Source: Pseudoalteromonas arctica (lineage in GTDB: Bacteria > Pseudomonadota > Gammaproteobacteria > Enterobacterales > Alteromonadaceae). Taken from it: DNA of 64,000 nucleotides. The stretch is from contig NZ_JABBMT010000008.1 of assembly GCF_012927645.1 (NCBI RefSeq), positions 62,001 to 126,000 on the forward strand, given 5' to 3'. The translations under genes and the position numbers were made by a program. Of the stretch, positions 37,283 through 45,257 are shown one piece after another; within the stretch, counting starts at the first letter, position 1; the number at the start of each line of letters is the position of its first letter. Below the pieces are notes generated by a model, which saw only the letters and a list, made by a program, of their open reading frames with translations, made no database searches and was not told the origin of the DNA.

Positions 37283-38176
37283 ATGACAATTAACCAGCTA
37301 GAAAGTCTTAAAGTTTTTGCAACCGTTGTGGAGCTTGGAAACTTCAAAAAAGCAGCCGATAAGCTAAATATGTCTCCTGCTAAGGTATCTATATGTGTCA
37401 AAAAGCTTGAGGACTATCTCGGGGTATCTTTAATTAAGAGGAGTACGCGAAAGTTACAAGTAACGTCTGAAGGTTATTTCTGCGCTATCGCGAGTAAAGC
37501 TCTGGGTGAGCAATGGGAAGAATTAGAGTGTGGCATTAAGGAACTAAATAAAGTGCCAAAAGGGGAACTTAAAGTAGGGGCACCTGTTTCTTGGGGAATT
37601 CACACACTATCTAATGTTGTTTCCTCTTTCTCTGAGCGGTATCCAGAGATAAAGCTAAATATTACTCTTGATGATAAATATTCGTGCCTTTTAGAAGAGA
37701 ACTATGACTTTGTTTTACGCTTGGCTGGTAAGTTGGATGATAGTAGTAATATATGTACAAAGTTAAAATCTTACAAACGGGTTTTATGCGCTTCGCCGGA
37801 TTATTTAAATAAGTTTGGTATACCAGAAGATCTTAATGCTCTACGAGAGCATCGTTGTTTGATGTTTGATCAAAACGGAAGTGGCAAAAATTGGAGATTC
37901 TATTTTGATGGCAAAGTCAGAGATATAAATATTAAGCCATTCCATCAGTTGAATAATAGTGCTTTATTGCGTCAACTATTATTAAGCGGCAGCGGTATTG
38001 CTTTGATCCCTAGCTTTTTAATTGATGAGGACTTAGATAAAGGTCTGGTGATACCCATTTTAACAGAATATGAAGCTGAGCCATTAGACCTGTATTTGTT
38101 ACGGCCATATTCTGTCTCTTTAAGTGAACGGCATAGGTTGTTTGTAAATCATATAGTAAGTTCATTAAGAAATTGA
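37283..38176 (+). CDS. LysR-family transcriptional regulator (divergent from OYE gene)
   Basis: 297 residues. N-terminal helix-turn-helix (about 4-62): LESLKVFATVVELGNFKKAA and KLNMSPAKVSICVKKLEDYL. The effector-binding domain follows from about 90 (GELKVGAPVSWGIHTLSNVV; SGSGIALIPSFLI). It belongs to the CrgA/PA2758-like group of LysR regulators. The AT-rich gap upstream contains AATTTACAAATT, a possible binding palindrome. Confidence 0.88.
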   Translation: MTINQLESLKVFATVVELGNFKKAADKLNMSPAKVSICVKKLEDYLGVSLIKRSTRKLQVTSEGYFCAIASKALGEQWEELECGIKELNKVPKGELKVGAPVSWGIHTLSNVVSSFSERYPEIKLNITLDDKYSCLLEENYDFVLRLAGKLDDSSNICTKLKSYKRVLCASPDYLNKFGIPEDLNALREHRCLMFDQNGSGKNWRFYFDGKVRDINIKPFHQLNNSALLRQLLLSGSGIALIPSFLIDEDLDKGLVIPILTEYEAEPLDLYLLRPYSVSLSERHRLFVNHIVSSLRN

Positions 38177-38250
38177 TGTGTTGTGAGTCAATGTGCCAAT
38201 CAATTTTGGGGTGCGCTTGCAGCGGCCCAAAATGTTCCTGACATTTTATC

Positions 38251-38269
38251 GAACCCAGATCGAGGGTTC
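38251..38269. repeat. Small hairpin with tRNA T-arm-like sequence
   Basis: GAACCC (38251-38256) and GGGTTC (38264-38269) flank 7 nt, followed by a CGCCTTCTACCA end. The right part resembles a diverged tRNA-Ser 3' end (ATCGAGGGTTC is identical to the tRNA-Ser GCT T-arm entry) but lies in inverted orientation to the tRNA at 38343. No complete cloverleaf can be folded. Confidence 0.35.
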
Positions 38270-38298
38270 TCACCCGCCTTCTACCATTTTTAACAACA

Positions 38299-38332
38299 AA
38301 AAAAGCCCCACAATAAATTGCGGGGCTTTTTT
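38299..38332 (-). terminator. Terminator downstream of tRNA-Ser(GCT)
   Basis: AAAAAAGCCCC (38299-38309) and GGGGCTTTTTT (38322-38332) form an 11-bp stem. On the minus strand it lies 10 nt beyond the tRNA 3' end and is followed by a T-run, so it should end the tRNA transcript. It could also stop the plus-strand LysR transcript. Confidence 0.88.
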
Positions 38333-38342
38333 CGTTATTAAA

Positions 38343-38435
38343 TGGCGGAGAAGGAGGGATTCGAACCCTCGATAGAGCTACAAACCCTATACTCCCTTAG
38401 CAGGGGAGCGCCTTCGGCCACTCGGCCACCTCTCC
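38343..38435 (-). tRNA. tRNA-Ser (anticodon GCT)
   Basis: 93 nt with encoded CCA. The acceptor stem GGAGAGG pairs with the 3' CCTTCTCC region. The anticodon stem-loop is CTCCC-CTGCTAA-GGGAG, giving GCT. A long variable arm (TATAGGGTTTGTAGCTCTAT) is typical of class II serine tRNA. T-arm GAGGGTTCGAATCCCTC. Confidence 0.96.
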
Positions 38436-38486
38436 GGCGCATAAATTGTCATTTTGATAATCGAGTGAACCACCAAAACGTAATAA

Positions 38487-38577
38487 TGGTGGAGAGATAG
38501 GGATTTGAACCCTAGAGGGGCTATAAACCCCTGCCGGTTTTCAAGACCGGTGCATTCGACCACTCTGCCATCTCTCC
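38487..38577 (-). tRNA. tRNA-Ser (anticodon TGA)
   Basis: 91 nt with encoded CCA. GGAGAGA acceptor stem, anticodon stem-loop CCGGT-CTTGAAA-ACCGG giving TGA, long variable arm and T-arm TAGGGTTCAAATCCCTA. It lies 51 bp upstream of tRNA-Ser(GCT) on the same strand, so both are probably one transcript. Confidence 0.96.
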
Positions 38578-38704
38578 GTTGGGAGGGAATAATACGCAGG
38601 TGATTGGGGTGTGTAAATAGGAAAAAGATCGTTTGCTGTTTTTTTGTTCTAAAAAAGAGCTTTTTTTATAAAAAAGGAATTTTTAGGGAGTTTAAAGAAG
38701 GGGT

Positions 38705-38762
38705 TGCAGCAAACGAGGGAGCTAAATAAGTAGTTTCATTTAGTGGTTGGGTGTTTGCTGCA
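38705..38762. repeat. 10-bp inverted repeat in the tRNA-flanking gap
   Basis: TGCAGCAAAC (38705-38714) and GTTTGCTGCA (38753-38762) are perfect complements separated by 38 nt. On the minus strand it begins 27 nt after the stop of the small basic ORF. GTTTGCTG recurs near 38630. It could be a 3' structure of that mRNA; function unknown. Confidence 0.5.
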
Positions 38763-38788
38763 CCGCTAAAGTAATCATGGTTGGGTGA

Positions 38789-38929
38789 TTACTTGTATTG
38801 AACTGCGCCGCCAAGAGCTAGCTTTTTGCCGAAACGGTTAAGTCTGGCAAGCATTTTTGCTTTGCGGTTGGTCGGTTTTACTGCAACATGGGTAGCTGCA
38901 TTTTCGTTTAATGTATTTACTGGGTTCAT
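38789..38929 (-). CDS. Small basic protein, 46 residues, unknown function
   Basis: The frame runs from ATG (38929) to TAA, with Shine-Dalgarno GGAG 7 nt before the start. The product is MNPVNTLNENAATHVAVKPT, then NRKAKMLARLNRFGKKLALG and GAVQYK. The second half is strongly cationic and could form an amphipathic helix. There is no signal peptide or membrane segment. Good ribosome site and a clean coding look favour a real gene; the short length is the main doubt. It stands between the tRNA-Ser pair and a lipid kinase gene, with an inverted repeat just beyond its stop. Confidence 0.62.
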   Translation of the reverse strand: MNPVNTLNENAATHVAVKPTNRKAKMLARLNRFGKKLALGGAVQYK

Positions 38930-39251
38930 TACTTTGCTCCGGGTTATGTCTGTTTTGACAACACGGCTATTCTGAGCTTTTTTTGCACAAAAATAAAACG
39001 ATAAAAATTAGGGTGTTCGGATAGAAATAACTAATCCTAATTATTTTATTAAGGTATGATTCAGATAATATGTACTGAATGTTATGCATGGTTATGAAAT
39101 TTAAAGTCGCCTAAATCACTTGTTTAAAAGCGATATTACATTACCCATGATATTTTAATGCATTAGATAATAAATAAAGTGACTAATTATTCAGATTAAT
39201 TTATTTTTTGAAAATGTCTATTTTCCTACTTTTGAATAGGCTGGTATCCAG
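38930..39251. other. AT-rich intergenic region
   Basis: About 320 bp between the divergent small ORF and lipid kinase genes. It is very AT-rich. I see no operator repeat, RNA fold or further ORF in it beyond generic promoter-like sequence. Confidence 0.4.
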
Positions 39252-40106
39252 ATGCTAATAATTATTAAACCAAGTACGCAAAAAAAACATAAAAAAAATT
39301 GCACTTGGTTATTAGAGCAGTGTCAAAAACGTCAAATTAGTTACACTGTTTTTTACACCACAGGACATTTTACCAATGATTGCCAAAAAATAACGGTTTT
39401 GGCTCAGTCGCAAAAGCGCGTTGTTGTGCTCGGTGGTGATGGCACCCTGCATTTGGTTGTAAACGCATTGATGGGATTGAGTTGCTCGTTGGCGTTATTG
39501 CCTCAGGGGACGGGTAATGATTTTGCACGCGGCTTTGGCTGTAAAAACTCAGCTTGGCGTAATGCTATTTTTAGTGATCATCAAGTAAAAATCGATATTG
39601 GGCAAATAAATAGCCGTTACTTTATTAATATTGCGGGGGTTGGCTTTGATGCGCATGTAGTACAGGCATTGCAAACTAAGCCTGTATTATCCGCTTTAAG
39701 TTATAGTTTAGCTGGCTTTAAGTGTTTATTCGTTTATCAGCCTTCTCGCTTGGCTGGGAGTTTTGCAGGGCAGCAATGCGAATATGGTAATTTGATTACT
39801 GTATTTGCAAATCATCATTATTTTGGTGGGGGGTTGATGATAGCGCCAAAAGCACAATTGAATAGTGGCTATTTAGAGTGCTATCGCATGCCTGCGCGTG
39901 GTTTGTTAGGTAACCTCTACAGTTTTGTGCGCTTATTGCTACGTAAGCACCATGGTATGAAAGGGCTAAACTACCAGCGCTTAGCCATTGCTTATATAAA
40001 TACGCCTGATTTACCAATCGAAGCAGATGGTGAGCTGGTAGGCGTTACCCCAGCGGTGGTGACTATTCATCCGCTCGCGTTGCGTTTTTGTATGCCGCAA
40101 TGTTAA
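39252..40106 (+). CDS. Diacylglycerol/lipid kinase family protein (YegS/BmrU-like)
   Basis: 284 residues. The catalytic motif GGDGTLH (VVVLGGDGTLHLVVNAL) and LLPQGTGNDFARGFG are diagnostic of the DAGK catalytic fold. The C-terminal half continues with FINIAGVGFDAHVV and PIEADGELVGVTP. It should phosphorylate a lipid hydroxyl with ATP; which lipid is unknown. Single gene followed by a good terminator. Confidence 0.9.
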   Translation: MLIIIKPSTQKKHKKNCTWLLEQCQKRQISYTVFYTTGHFTNDCQKITVLAQSQKRVVVLGGDGTLHLVVNALMGLSCSLALLPQGTGNDFARGFGCKNSAWRNAIFSDHQVKIDIGQINSRYFINIAGVGFDAHVVQALQTKPVLSALSYSLAGFKCLFVYQPSRLAGSFAGQQCEYGNLITVFANHHYFGGGLMIAPKAQLNSGYLECYRMPARGLLGNLYSFVRLLLRKHHGMKGLNYQRLAIAYINTPDLPIEADGELVGVTPAVVTIHPLALRFCMPQC

Positions 40107-40131
40107 ATGACGAGTAATATGTTAGTAATAA

Positions 40132-40158
40132 AAAAGCGCCTAACAAGTAGGCGCTTTT
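40132..40158. terminator. Terminator after lipid kinase gene
   Basis: AAAAGCGCCTA (40132-40142) and TAGGCGCTTTT (40148-40158), a perfect 11-bp stem with a 5-nt loop. It also faces the end of the EamA remnant on the other strand. Confidence 0.88.
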
Positions 40159-40183
40159 GGCGTTAGTTGCGTATATACGCATT

Positions 40184-40471
40184 CTAACTGGGGATAGAGC
40201 GTTTATTAGCAAATGATGCTTTATTAGACTCAATAAACGCTTTAATTCTTTTTGTTGGAGTCAGTACAATAGTATTACCAAGTAGTACAAAGTAACATGC
40301 AAATGCAATAACCGTCCCAAACACCGATAAATAAACTAATGAATACCAGTAGCTTGCTGGAGCCGACAGGCTAAAATCGGCACCGCTGATGATTACATAT
40401 ACAAATAAACCAAGCGCGCTGTATAACATGCCCCATGCATTGCCCTGCATGACGGCAATACGTTGTTGGTG
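40184..40471 (-). pseudogene. EamA/DMT-family transporter, C-terminal remnant
   Basis: Reading minus from 40471 gives HQQRIAVMQGNAWGMLYSAL and GLFVYVIISGADFSLSAPAS, then YWYSLVYLSVFGTVIAFACY. These are membrane helices of the second EamA repeat of a drug/metabolite transporter. The frame is cut by a stop at 40472-40474. The first half of the protein is gone and the tail after FVLLGNTIVLTPTKRIKAF also looks abnormal. It abuts the MocR remnant head to head. Confidence 0.78.
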
Positions 40472-40475
40472 TTAA

Positions 40476-40895
40476 CTTGCTCCTCGTTTTAAACGTGCAT
40501 TTAGTTGTTCAACATCGTTAATCAATCAATGGACGCTCTATGAGTTTGTTGCCAGTGGCGAATATGAGCGTAATTTAAAGTTGCTGCGACAAAAACTTCG
40601 CAGTAATAAAGAGCGTATGATCTGGTGTTTACAACAGGCTTTTCCGAGTACTGCTAGGATCAGCGATCCGCAAGGTGGATGTGTGATCTGGATTGATTTA
40701 GGTGCGGCTTACGATAGTGTCAAACTTTTTCAACTGGCATTACTCAGTGGCATTAGTATTACTCCGGGCTATATTTTTTCAGCCACTAATAAATACCGCA
40801 GTTGTATTCGACTAAGTTATGGTTTGCCATGGGATGAAAAAATTGAGCAAGCTATAAAAACGCTGGGTGGGCTTGTGCATTTAGCTAAAAAATAA
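40476..40895 (+). pseudogene. MocR-type (GntR/aminotransferase) regulator, C-terminal remnant
   Basis: From about 40479 the frame reads PRFKRAFSCSTSLINQWTLY, EFVASGEYERNLKLLRQKLR, then SDPQGGCVIWIDLGA, and ISITPGYIFSATNKYRSCIR. This is the last third of the aminotransferase-like domain of MocR regulators. The DNA-binding domain and the PLP lysine region are missing, and a stop (TAA 40473-40475) cuts the frame just upstream. About 138 codons remain of roughly 470. The ATG at 40581 could start a 104-residue piece, but this would have no known activity. Confidence 0.78.
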
Positions 40896-40898
40896 AAA

Positions 40899-40927
40899 AG
40901 CAGCACCTTTTAAAAAAGAGTGCTGCT
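40899..40927 (-). terminator. Terminator downstream of the DUF2884 gene
   Basis: AGCAGCAC (40899-40906) and GTGCTGCT (40920-40927). On the minus strand the stem is followed by TTTTTTATT. It lies 51 nt after the DUF2884 gene stop. Confidence 0.7.
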
Positions 40928-40978
40928 AAAGGGATATCAAACTTTTATTGGCTAGTTAATAGTTCGTTTAGATTCTGC

Positions 40979-41776
40979 TTAGTTATTTTTTTTATAACTA
41001 AACAATTGGTAATCTTTTAACTCTGGCACTAGCTTAACCAGTTGTTGCTCTTGCTCTGCAATGGTTGAAAAATTACCGCACAGTGCATCGGCGCGTTTTT
41101 CAAGTTGGTTAGCTTGTTGCTCAACTTTGGCTTTAATTTCAGCCCCCATGTTTTCCATGCGCTGTTCAAAGGCTTGCATGTCACCACCTGAGCCCATTAA
41201 CTCTGAACCTACAGCCATTAAAATACTGCCCATCGATTGCATCATCGCAGCTTGTACGGCGCTCTCTACTTGCTCATCAAATTGGTTTTCAAAGTTTTCG
41301 CCAAACTGGTTAAAACTTTGCTGGCCCATTACGAATGTACCTTGCTGATAAAAGGTATTTTCAACTTCCACTTTTATATCAGCCATGAGTTCATTAATGC
41401 TATCTAGTCCTTCAATGTTGAATGCATTAGCCACTTCTTCAATGGCAACGCCAGCAATCTGTACACCTTCAAGAGCAATATCCGCAACTTCTGGCAATTG
41501 GCTGCGTAAACTATTCGAATAAGCCGTGATGGCTTGGCGCTGTTGGCTGTTAAGTGCCACAGTTTGGCCATTTATTTTTAGCTCTCCTTGCTCGACAAAG
41601 CTCATCGTATTGTTGTCTGCGGTGAAGATTTCTAGCTCATTTGGCTTGATGCGTACGTCATTTTTAAATTCAACGTCGCAAGAATCGCCACTGAAAGAAA
41701 TATTAGTCTCATTATCAGTGTGTGCCATTGTCCCTGTGGCAATAAATAAAGAACCGATTAATAGTAATTTTTTCAT
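40979..41776 (-). CDS. YggN-like DUF2884 periplasmic protein
   Basis: 265 residues. Signal peptide 1-18 (GTMAH). The mature part has a beta-rich start (ISFSGDSCDVEFKNDVRIKP, LKINGQTVALNSQQRQAI) and a long helical, Glu/Gln-rich remainder (about 100-245). Two cysteines (CDVEF, LCGNFS) could pair. This is the pattern of E. coli YggN, a DUF2884 member without known function. Single gene. Confidence 0.75.
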   Translation of the reverse strand: MKKLLLIGSLFIATGTMAHTDNETNISFSGDSCDVEFKNDVRIKPNELEIFTADNNTMSFVEQGELKINGQTVALNSQQRQAITAYSNSLRSQLPEVADIALEGVQIAGVAIEEVANAFNIEGLDSINELMADIKVEVENTFYQQGTFVMGQQSFNQFGENFENQFDEQVESAVQAAMMQSMGSILMAVGSELMGSGGDMQAFEQRMENMGAEIKAKVEQQANQLEKRADALCGNFSTIAEQEQQLVKLVPELKDYQLFSYKKNN

Positions 41777-42183
41777 TTTTATATCCTGCTAATTTGTTGA
41801 TTTTAACGAGTACGTATTTTTTGTATTTAATACTTATCAAGTTTGATGCCAAAAGTTTTTAGTTTTTAAAAACAATGCATTAATATATTTTTGGTGATTT
41901 TTAGCAGAGTTGAAAAATAATAAAAAAGCTATCTTTTAGTCATTTTGACTAATTCATTCTAGTGCATAAAAGATACTTATCGTTTCGATAAAAAACTCTC
42001 ACTTTCCAGAACTCAAATTTAGCGCTATTTATTCACAATATCGACATAACACTATTTTAGAATCGCGTTGTGGCTTTATTTTGGTGCATTTTCGAGCTAT
42101 GAAATTGTGCTGAACACTTTTAATTTCACCAATGACAGTGATAAAAATCCTTAATTGGTCTCAAACACTTTATGGAGTGGGTT
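41777..42183. other. AT-rich intergenic region
   Basis: About 400 bp between the divergent DUF2884 and PA3496-like genes. It is AT-rich with several runs of A and T. I see no gene, tRNA-like fold or clear operator. It must contain promoters for both flanking genes. Confidence 0.4.
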
Positions 42184-42372
42184 GTGGGTAAGACATTTAG
42201 TTACGATGCGCTAGATGACGATTTTGTTGAAGACGAGTACGAAATGGTCGGGCGTAATCAACACGACAAAAATAAGCAAAAGGTTAAAAAAAAGTTGGAA
42301 GACTACCTTGAGCAAAAACGCTTGCGTAAAAACTTGGGCGATGATGACTTAGATGAGTATTTAAACGACTAA
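42184..42372 (+). CDS. Small PA3496-like conserved protein
   Basis: 62 residues from a GTG at 42184, chosen because GGAG (42174-42177) lies 6 nt before it. The ATG at 42172 would put that GGAG inside the gene. The product is highly charged: GKTFSYDALDDDFVEDEYE, then KKKLEDYLEQKRLRKNLGDD, ending DLDEYLND. The acidic ends and central basic helix match small proteins annotated as PA3496-family putative envelope integrity proteins. No signal peptide or membrane segment; role unproven. A stem-loop follows. Confidence 0.7.
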   Translation: MGKTFSYDALDDDFVEDEYEMVGRNQHDKNKQKVKKKLEDYLEQKRLRKNLGDDDLDEYLND

Positions 42373-42386
42373 GAGATAATTTAAAT

Positions 42387-42407
42387 AAAGAGGCAATTTG
42401 CCTCTTT
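42387..42407 (+). terminator. Terminator after the PA3496-like gene
   Basis: AAAGAGGCA and TGCCTCTTT with a 3-nt loop, followed by ATTGCTTTT. It also faces the end of the peroxidase remnant. Confidence 0.65.
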
Positions 42408-42421
42408 ATTGCTTTTAGAGT

Positions 42422-42702
42422 TTAGATATTACTGCTTTTAAGGGCTTTGATAATAGCACCTTCGATTTGCTGCGGCTTGGTAAATGGTGCAAAGCGTTTA
42501 ATGGCTTCACCGTCACGGCCAACTAAAAACTTGGTGAAATTCCACTTTATTTTTCATGTAATTGCTGCAAGCCTTCATATTGTGGCGTGAAACCACATTT
42601 ACTTGCTGTATTGACAATTAATACGACTTTGCCTGTGAAGTCTGAAAAATCAATGGGGTGCCCCTGAAGGTTTTTGGCAGAAAGTTGGTGAAAGTCGTTC
42701 AT
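42422..42702 (-). pseudogene. Glutathione peroxidase remnant with internal deletion
   Basis: From the ATG at 42702 the frame gives MNDFHQLSAKNLQGHPIDFS and VNTASKCGFTPQYEGLQQLH, the N-terminus with the catalytic cysteine, then stops. After a frame change near 42555 comes [20 protein letters not shown] and [16 protein letters not shown], the family's C-terminus. About 75 residues between are missing, including the glutamine and tryptophan region of the active site. The intact protein is near 160 residues. Confidence 0.85.
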
Positions 42703-42769
42703 GTTAATCACTTATTATTGTTGTTTGTTAAATTCTATCTTGAGTTGGCGTAGGCTTAAAGCTTAAACT

Positions 42770-43636
42770 TTAGTCATTAAATTGCGCAAGCAAATGCTCG
42801 ATCAGTAATCGTACTCTATAAGGCATTAAGTCTTTACGTGGATAGACCAGCCATGAAGCGTTGTCGGTTACTTGGAATTCATCAAGTAAGGTAACTAATT
42901 GCCCTTGTTGAACATACTCATCAACAATATCGGTGGCTAGATGGGCAATCCCCAAACCTGCTAATGTTGCGCTAAGCAGTGCGCGCGGATGATTGCTGCG
43001 CCAATTGCCCGCAACTTTTACTTCTTTTATTTCATTATTAAAATTAAAACGCCAACGTTTGCCCATCGCGATTAAACAATTATGCTCTGCTAATTGATGT
43101 GGCGTAGTTGGGGTTGAGTGATGTGCTAAATACTCTGGGCTGGCAACGAGCGTCATAATGCGAGGGCTAAGTGGTCGTGCAATTAAGTTGGAGTCTTGCA
43201 TACGACCAAAGCGGATTGCTAAATCAAAGCCTTCTTCGACTAAATCGACATTGCGATTGTTAAAGTCCATATCTACTTCAACCTCAGGGTAGCGTTTTAC
43301 AAACTCTACAATCTTAGGGGCAACATGACAGGCAACAAACTCGCCAGCGCCAGAGATTCGAATTAAGCCTTTGGGTTTGCGCTGTTCGCCTTGTAGTTGG
43401 TTATTGGCGTCGATTAACTCTTGCTTGATTGCTTTGAGTTTTACGGCGTATTCGCGGCCAGTATCGGTGAGGCTTATTCTTCGCGTGGTACGTTGAAATA
43501 ATACTGAACCTAAGCGGTTTTCAAGCTGTTGCACTTGGCGACTAATATGGGATGTGGATACTTCCATGGCTTTTGCCGCTTGGGTAAAACTGCCATGTTC
43601 AACCACATGTAAAAATTCATCAAGGCCTTGCCACAT
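42770..43636 (-). CDS. LysR-family transcriptional regulator (divergent from yqhD)
   Basis: 288 residues. Helix-turn-helix at about 1-60: LDEFLHVVEHGSFTQAAKAM and STSHISRQVQQLENRLG. Effector domain from about 88 (GLIRISGAGEFVACHVAPKI; LSATLAGLGIAHLATDIV). It is of the CrgA-like LysR group. The 166-bp divergent gap suggests it controls the aldehyde reductase gene. Confidence 0.9.
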   Translation of the reverse strand: MWQGLDEFLHVVEHGSFTQAAKAMEVSTSHISRQVQQLENRLGSVLFQRTTRRISLTDTGREYAVKLKAIKQELIDANNQLQGEQRKPKGLIRISGAGEFVACHVAPKIVEFVKRYPEVEVDMDFNNRNVDLVEEGFDLAIRFGRMQDSNLIARPLSPRIMTLVASPEYLAHHSTPTTPHQLAEHNCLIAMGKRWRFNFNNEIKEVKVAGNWRSNHPRALLSATLAGLGIAHLATDIVDEYVQQGQLVTLLDEFQVTDNASWLVYPRKDLMPYRVRLLIEHLLAQFND

Positions 43637-43802
43637 TTTTAGTTCTCAAAAAGTTAAGTAATACTAGTTTATAGCATCTATTGTTGCAGCTGTGCAAAAG
43701 TGATTCTCCGATCTTACTCTTTTAATAAATCATTAAACCCCTACAATTATTAAGTCACCTAATTTGGCTCATGAGAGCAAACTGTTAAGCAATGGAGCAA
43801 GC

Positions 43803-44957
43803 ATGTTAAATTTTAGTTTTGCAAACCCAACCAAAATTCATTTCGGCGAACAACAAATCGCTTTAATTAAAAATGAGATCCCAGCAGACGCAAAAGTACT
43901 GGTTACTTATGGCGGCGGCAGTATTAAAAGTAATGGCGTTTATGACCAGGTCGTCGATGCGTTAAGTGAGCATACGTGGTTTGAGTTTGCTGGCATTGAG
44001 CCTAACCCAAGTTATCAAACATGTATGAAAGCCGTTGCTTTAGTGAAAGAACAACACATTGATTACATTCTTGCTGTGGGTGGTGGTTCAGTTGCTGATG
44101 GCAGTAAGTTTATCGCTGCTGCGGCAAATTATGATGGTGAACCATGGGATATTTTATCAAAAGGTGGTGAGATTAAATCTGCGATTGCACTTGGTGTAGT
44201 ATTAACTTTACCAGCAACGGGTTCTGAGTCAAACGGCAATAGTGTTGTTTCAAACCTTGATACTCATGAAAAACTTGCCTTTGCCAGCCCACTGGTATTG
44301 CCAAGGTTTGCGGTACTTGATCCTGCAGTGACTTTTTCATTACCGAACCGCCAAGTAGCGAACGGCATTGTTGATGCATTTGTGCATACTATGGAGCAGT
44401 ATTTAACTTACGATGTAGGCGCTAAACTGCAAGATCGCTTCGCGGAAGGTATTTTGATGACCTTGATTGAAGAAGGCCCTAAAGCGTTCAGTGAGCCTGA
44501 TAACTATCAAGTACGTGCAAACATCATGTGGTCAGCAACAATGGCACTCAATGGTTTAATTGGTGCAGGAGTACCGCAAGATTGGGCCACTCATATGATA
44601 GGCCATGAAATGACCGCGATGTATGGTCTTGACCACGCGCAAACGTTAGCGATTGTTTTACCACGTATGATGGCTGCGCAAAAAGAAACTAAGCGCGGTA
44701 AAATCTTACAGTACGCAGAACGCGTTTTAGGATTAGATATCAGTGATAAAGATGCAGCAATTGAGCAAGCAATTACTGCCACTGAAGGGTTTTTCCACAG
44801 TGTGAATATGCCAACTCGTTTAAGTGATTATCAGTTAGGCGAAGAAGTTGCTGATAAAATTGTTCAGCAGCTTGAACGCCATGGTATGACCGCTATTGGC
44901 GAGCGCGGCCAGGTTACGCTAGATACAAGTCACGCTATTTTATTAGCTAGCGTTTAG
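43803..44957 (+). CDS. yqhD: Iron-containing alcohol dehydrogenase / aldehyde reductase, YqhD type
   Basis: 384 residues from the ATG at 43803, with GGAG 5-6 nt before it. A 13-codon upstream extension is not family-like. It opens MLNFSFANPTKIHFGEQQIA. It has VTYGGGSIKSNG and AVGGGSVADGSKF (cofactor loop), LPATGSESNGNSVVS, and metal ligands in GIVDAFVHTMEQY and IGHEMTAMYGLDHAQT. YqhD reduces many aldehydes with NADPH and protects against lipid-peroxidation products. Confidence 0.92.
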   Translation: MLNFSFANPTKIHFGEQQIALIKNEIPADAKVLVTYGGGSIKSNGVYDQVVDALSEHTWFEFAGIEPNPSYQTCMKAVALVKEQHIDYILAVGGGSVADGSKFIAAAANYDGEPWDILSKGGEIKSAIALGVVLTLPATGSESNGNSVVSNLDTHEKLAFASPLVLPRFAVLDPAVTFSLPNRQVANGIVDAFVHTMEQYLTYDVGAKLQDRFAEGILMTLIEEGPKAFSEPDNYQVRANIMWSATMALNGLIGAGVPQDWATHMIGHEMTAMYGLDHAQTLAIVLPRMMAAQKETKRGKILQYAERVLGLDISDKDAAIEQAITATEGFFHSVNMPTRLSDYQLGEEVADKIVQQLERHGMTAIGERGQVTLDTSHAILLASV

Positions 44958-45257
44958 CTAGTTCAGTATTAAAAATAAACCCATACCAACTAAGGTTGTG
45001 TAGTAAATGTTGTGTGTCTTGTAGGCCACAATAATTGCAGCCACTGCAGCGCTGAGGTATGGGCTTTGCCAATCTAAATTTACCCCCTCGTCTGTCACAA
45101 ATACAATCGGCACCCAAATCGCGGTTAAAACTGCGGGAGCACTAAAGCTTAAAAACTGCTGCATTTTTGGACCAACTTTAAACGGTAGAGCGCGGTGCAA
45201 AAATAAATAGCGGGTAAAAAAGGTGATACAGGCCATAAGTAAAATAGTGGTCATCAT
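44958..45257 (-). CDS. azlD: AzlD-family branched-chain amino acid transport subunit
   Basis: 99 residues, about four membrane helices. LMACITFFTRYLFLHRALPF and FLSFSAPAVLTAIWVPIVF match the AzlD family. It forms an amino-acid exporter with AzlC, whose gene overlaps by 4 nt upstream. It ends one base after yqhD, convergent. Confidence 0.88.
   Translation of the reverse strand: MMTTILLMACITFFTRYLFLHRALPFKVGPKMQQFLSFSAPAVLTAIWVPIVFVTDEGVNLDWQSPYLSAAVAAIIVAYKTHNIYYTTLVGMGLFLILN

Noticed and set aside
38193-38375. 60-codon plus-strand ORF across the tRNA terminator and tRNA-Ser end
   Set aside because: It ends in WRRRRDSNPR, the usual false translation of an antisense tRNA 3' end, and has no ribosome site.
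38251-38435. Integrative-element attachment site at tRNA-Ser
   Set aside because: The tRNA-like piece is inverted with respect to the tRNA and too diverged; there is no integrase or second direct repeat in the window.
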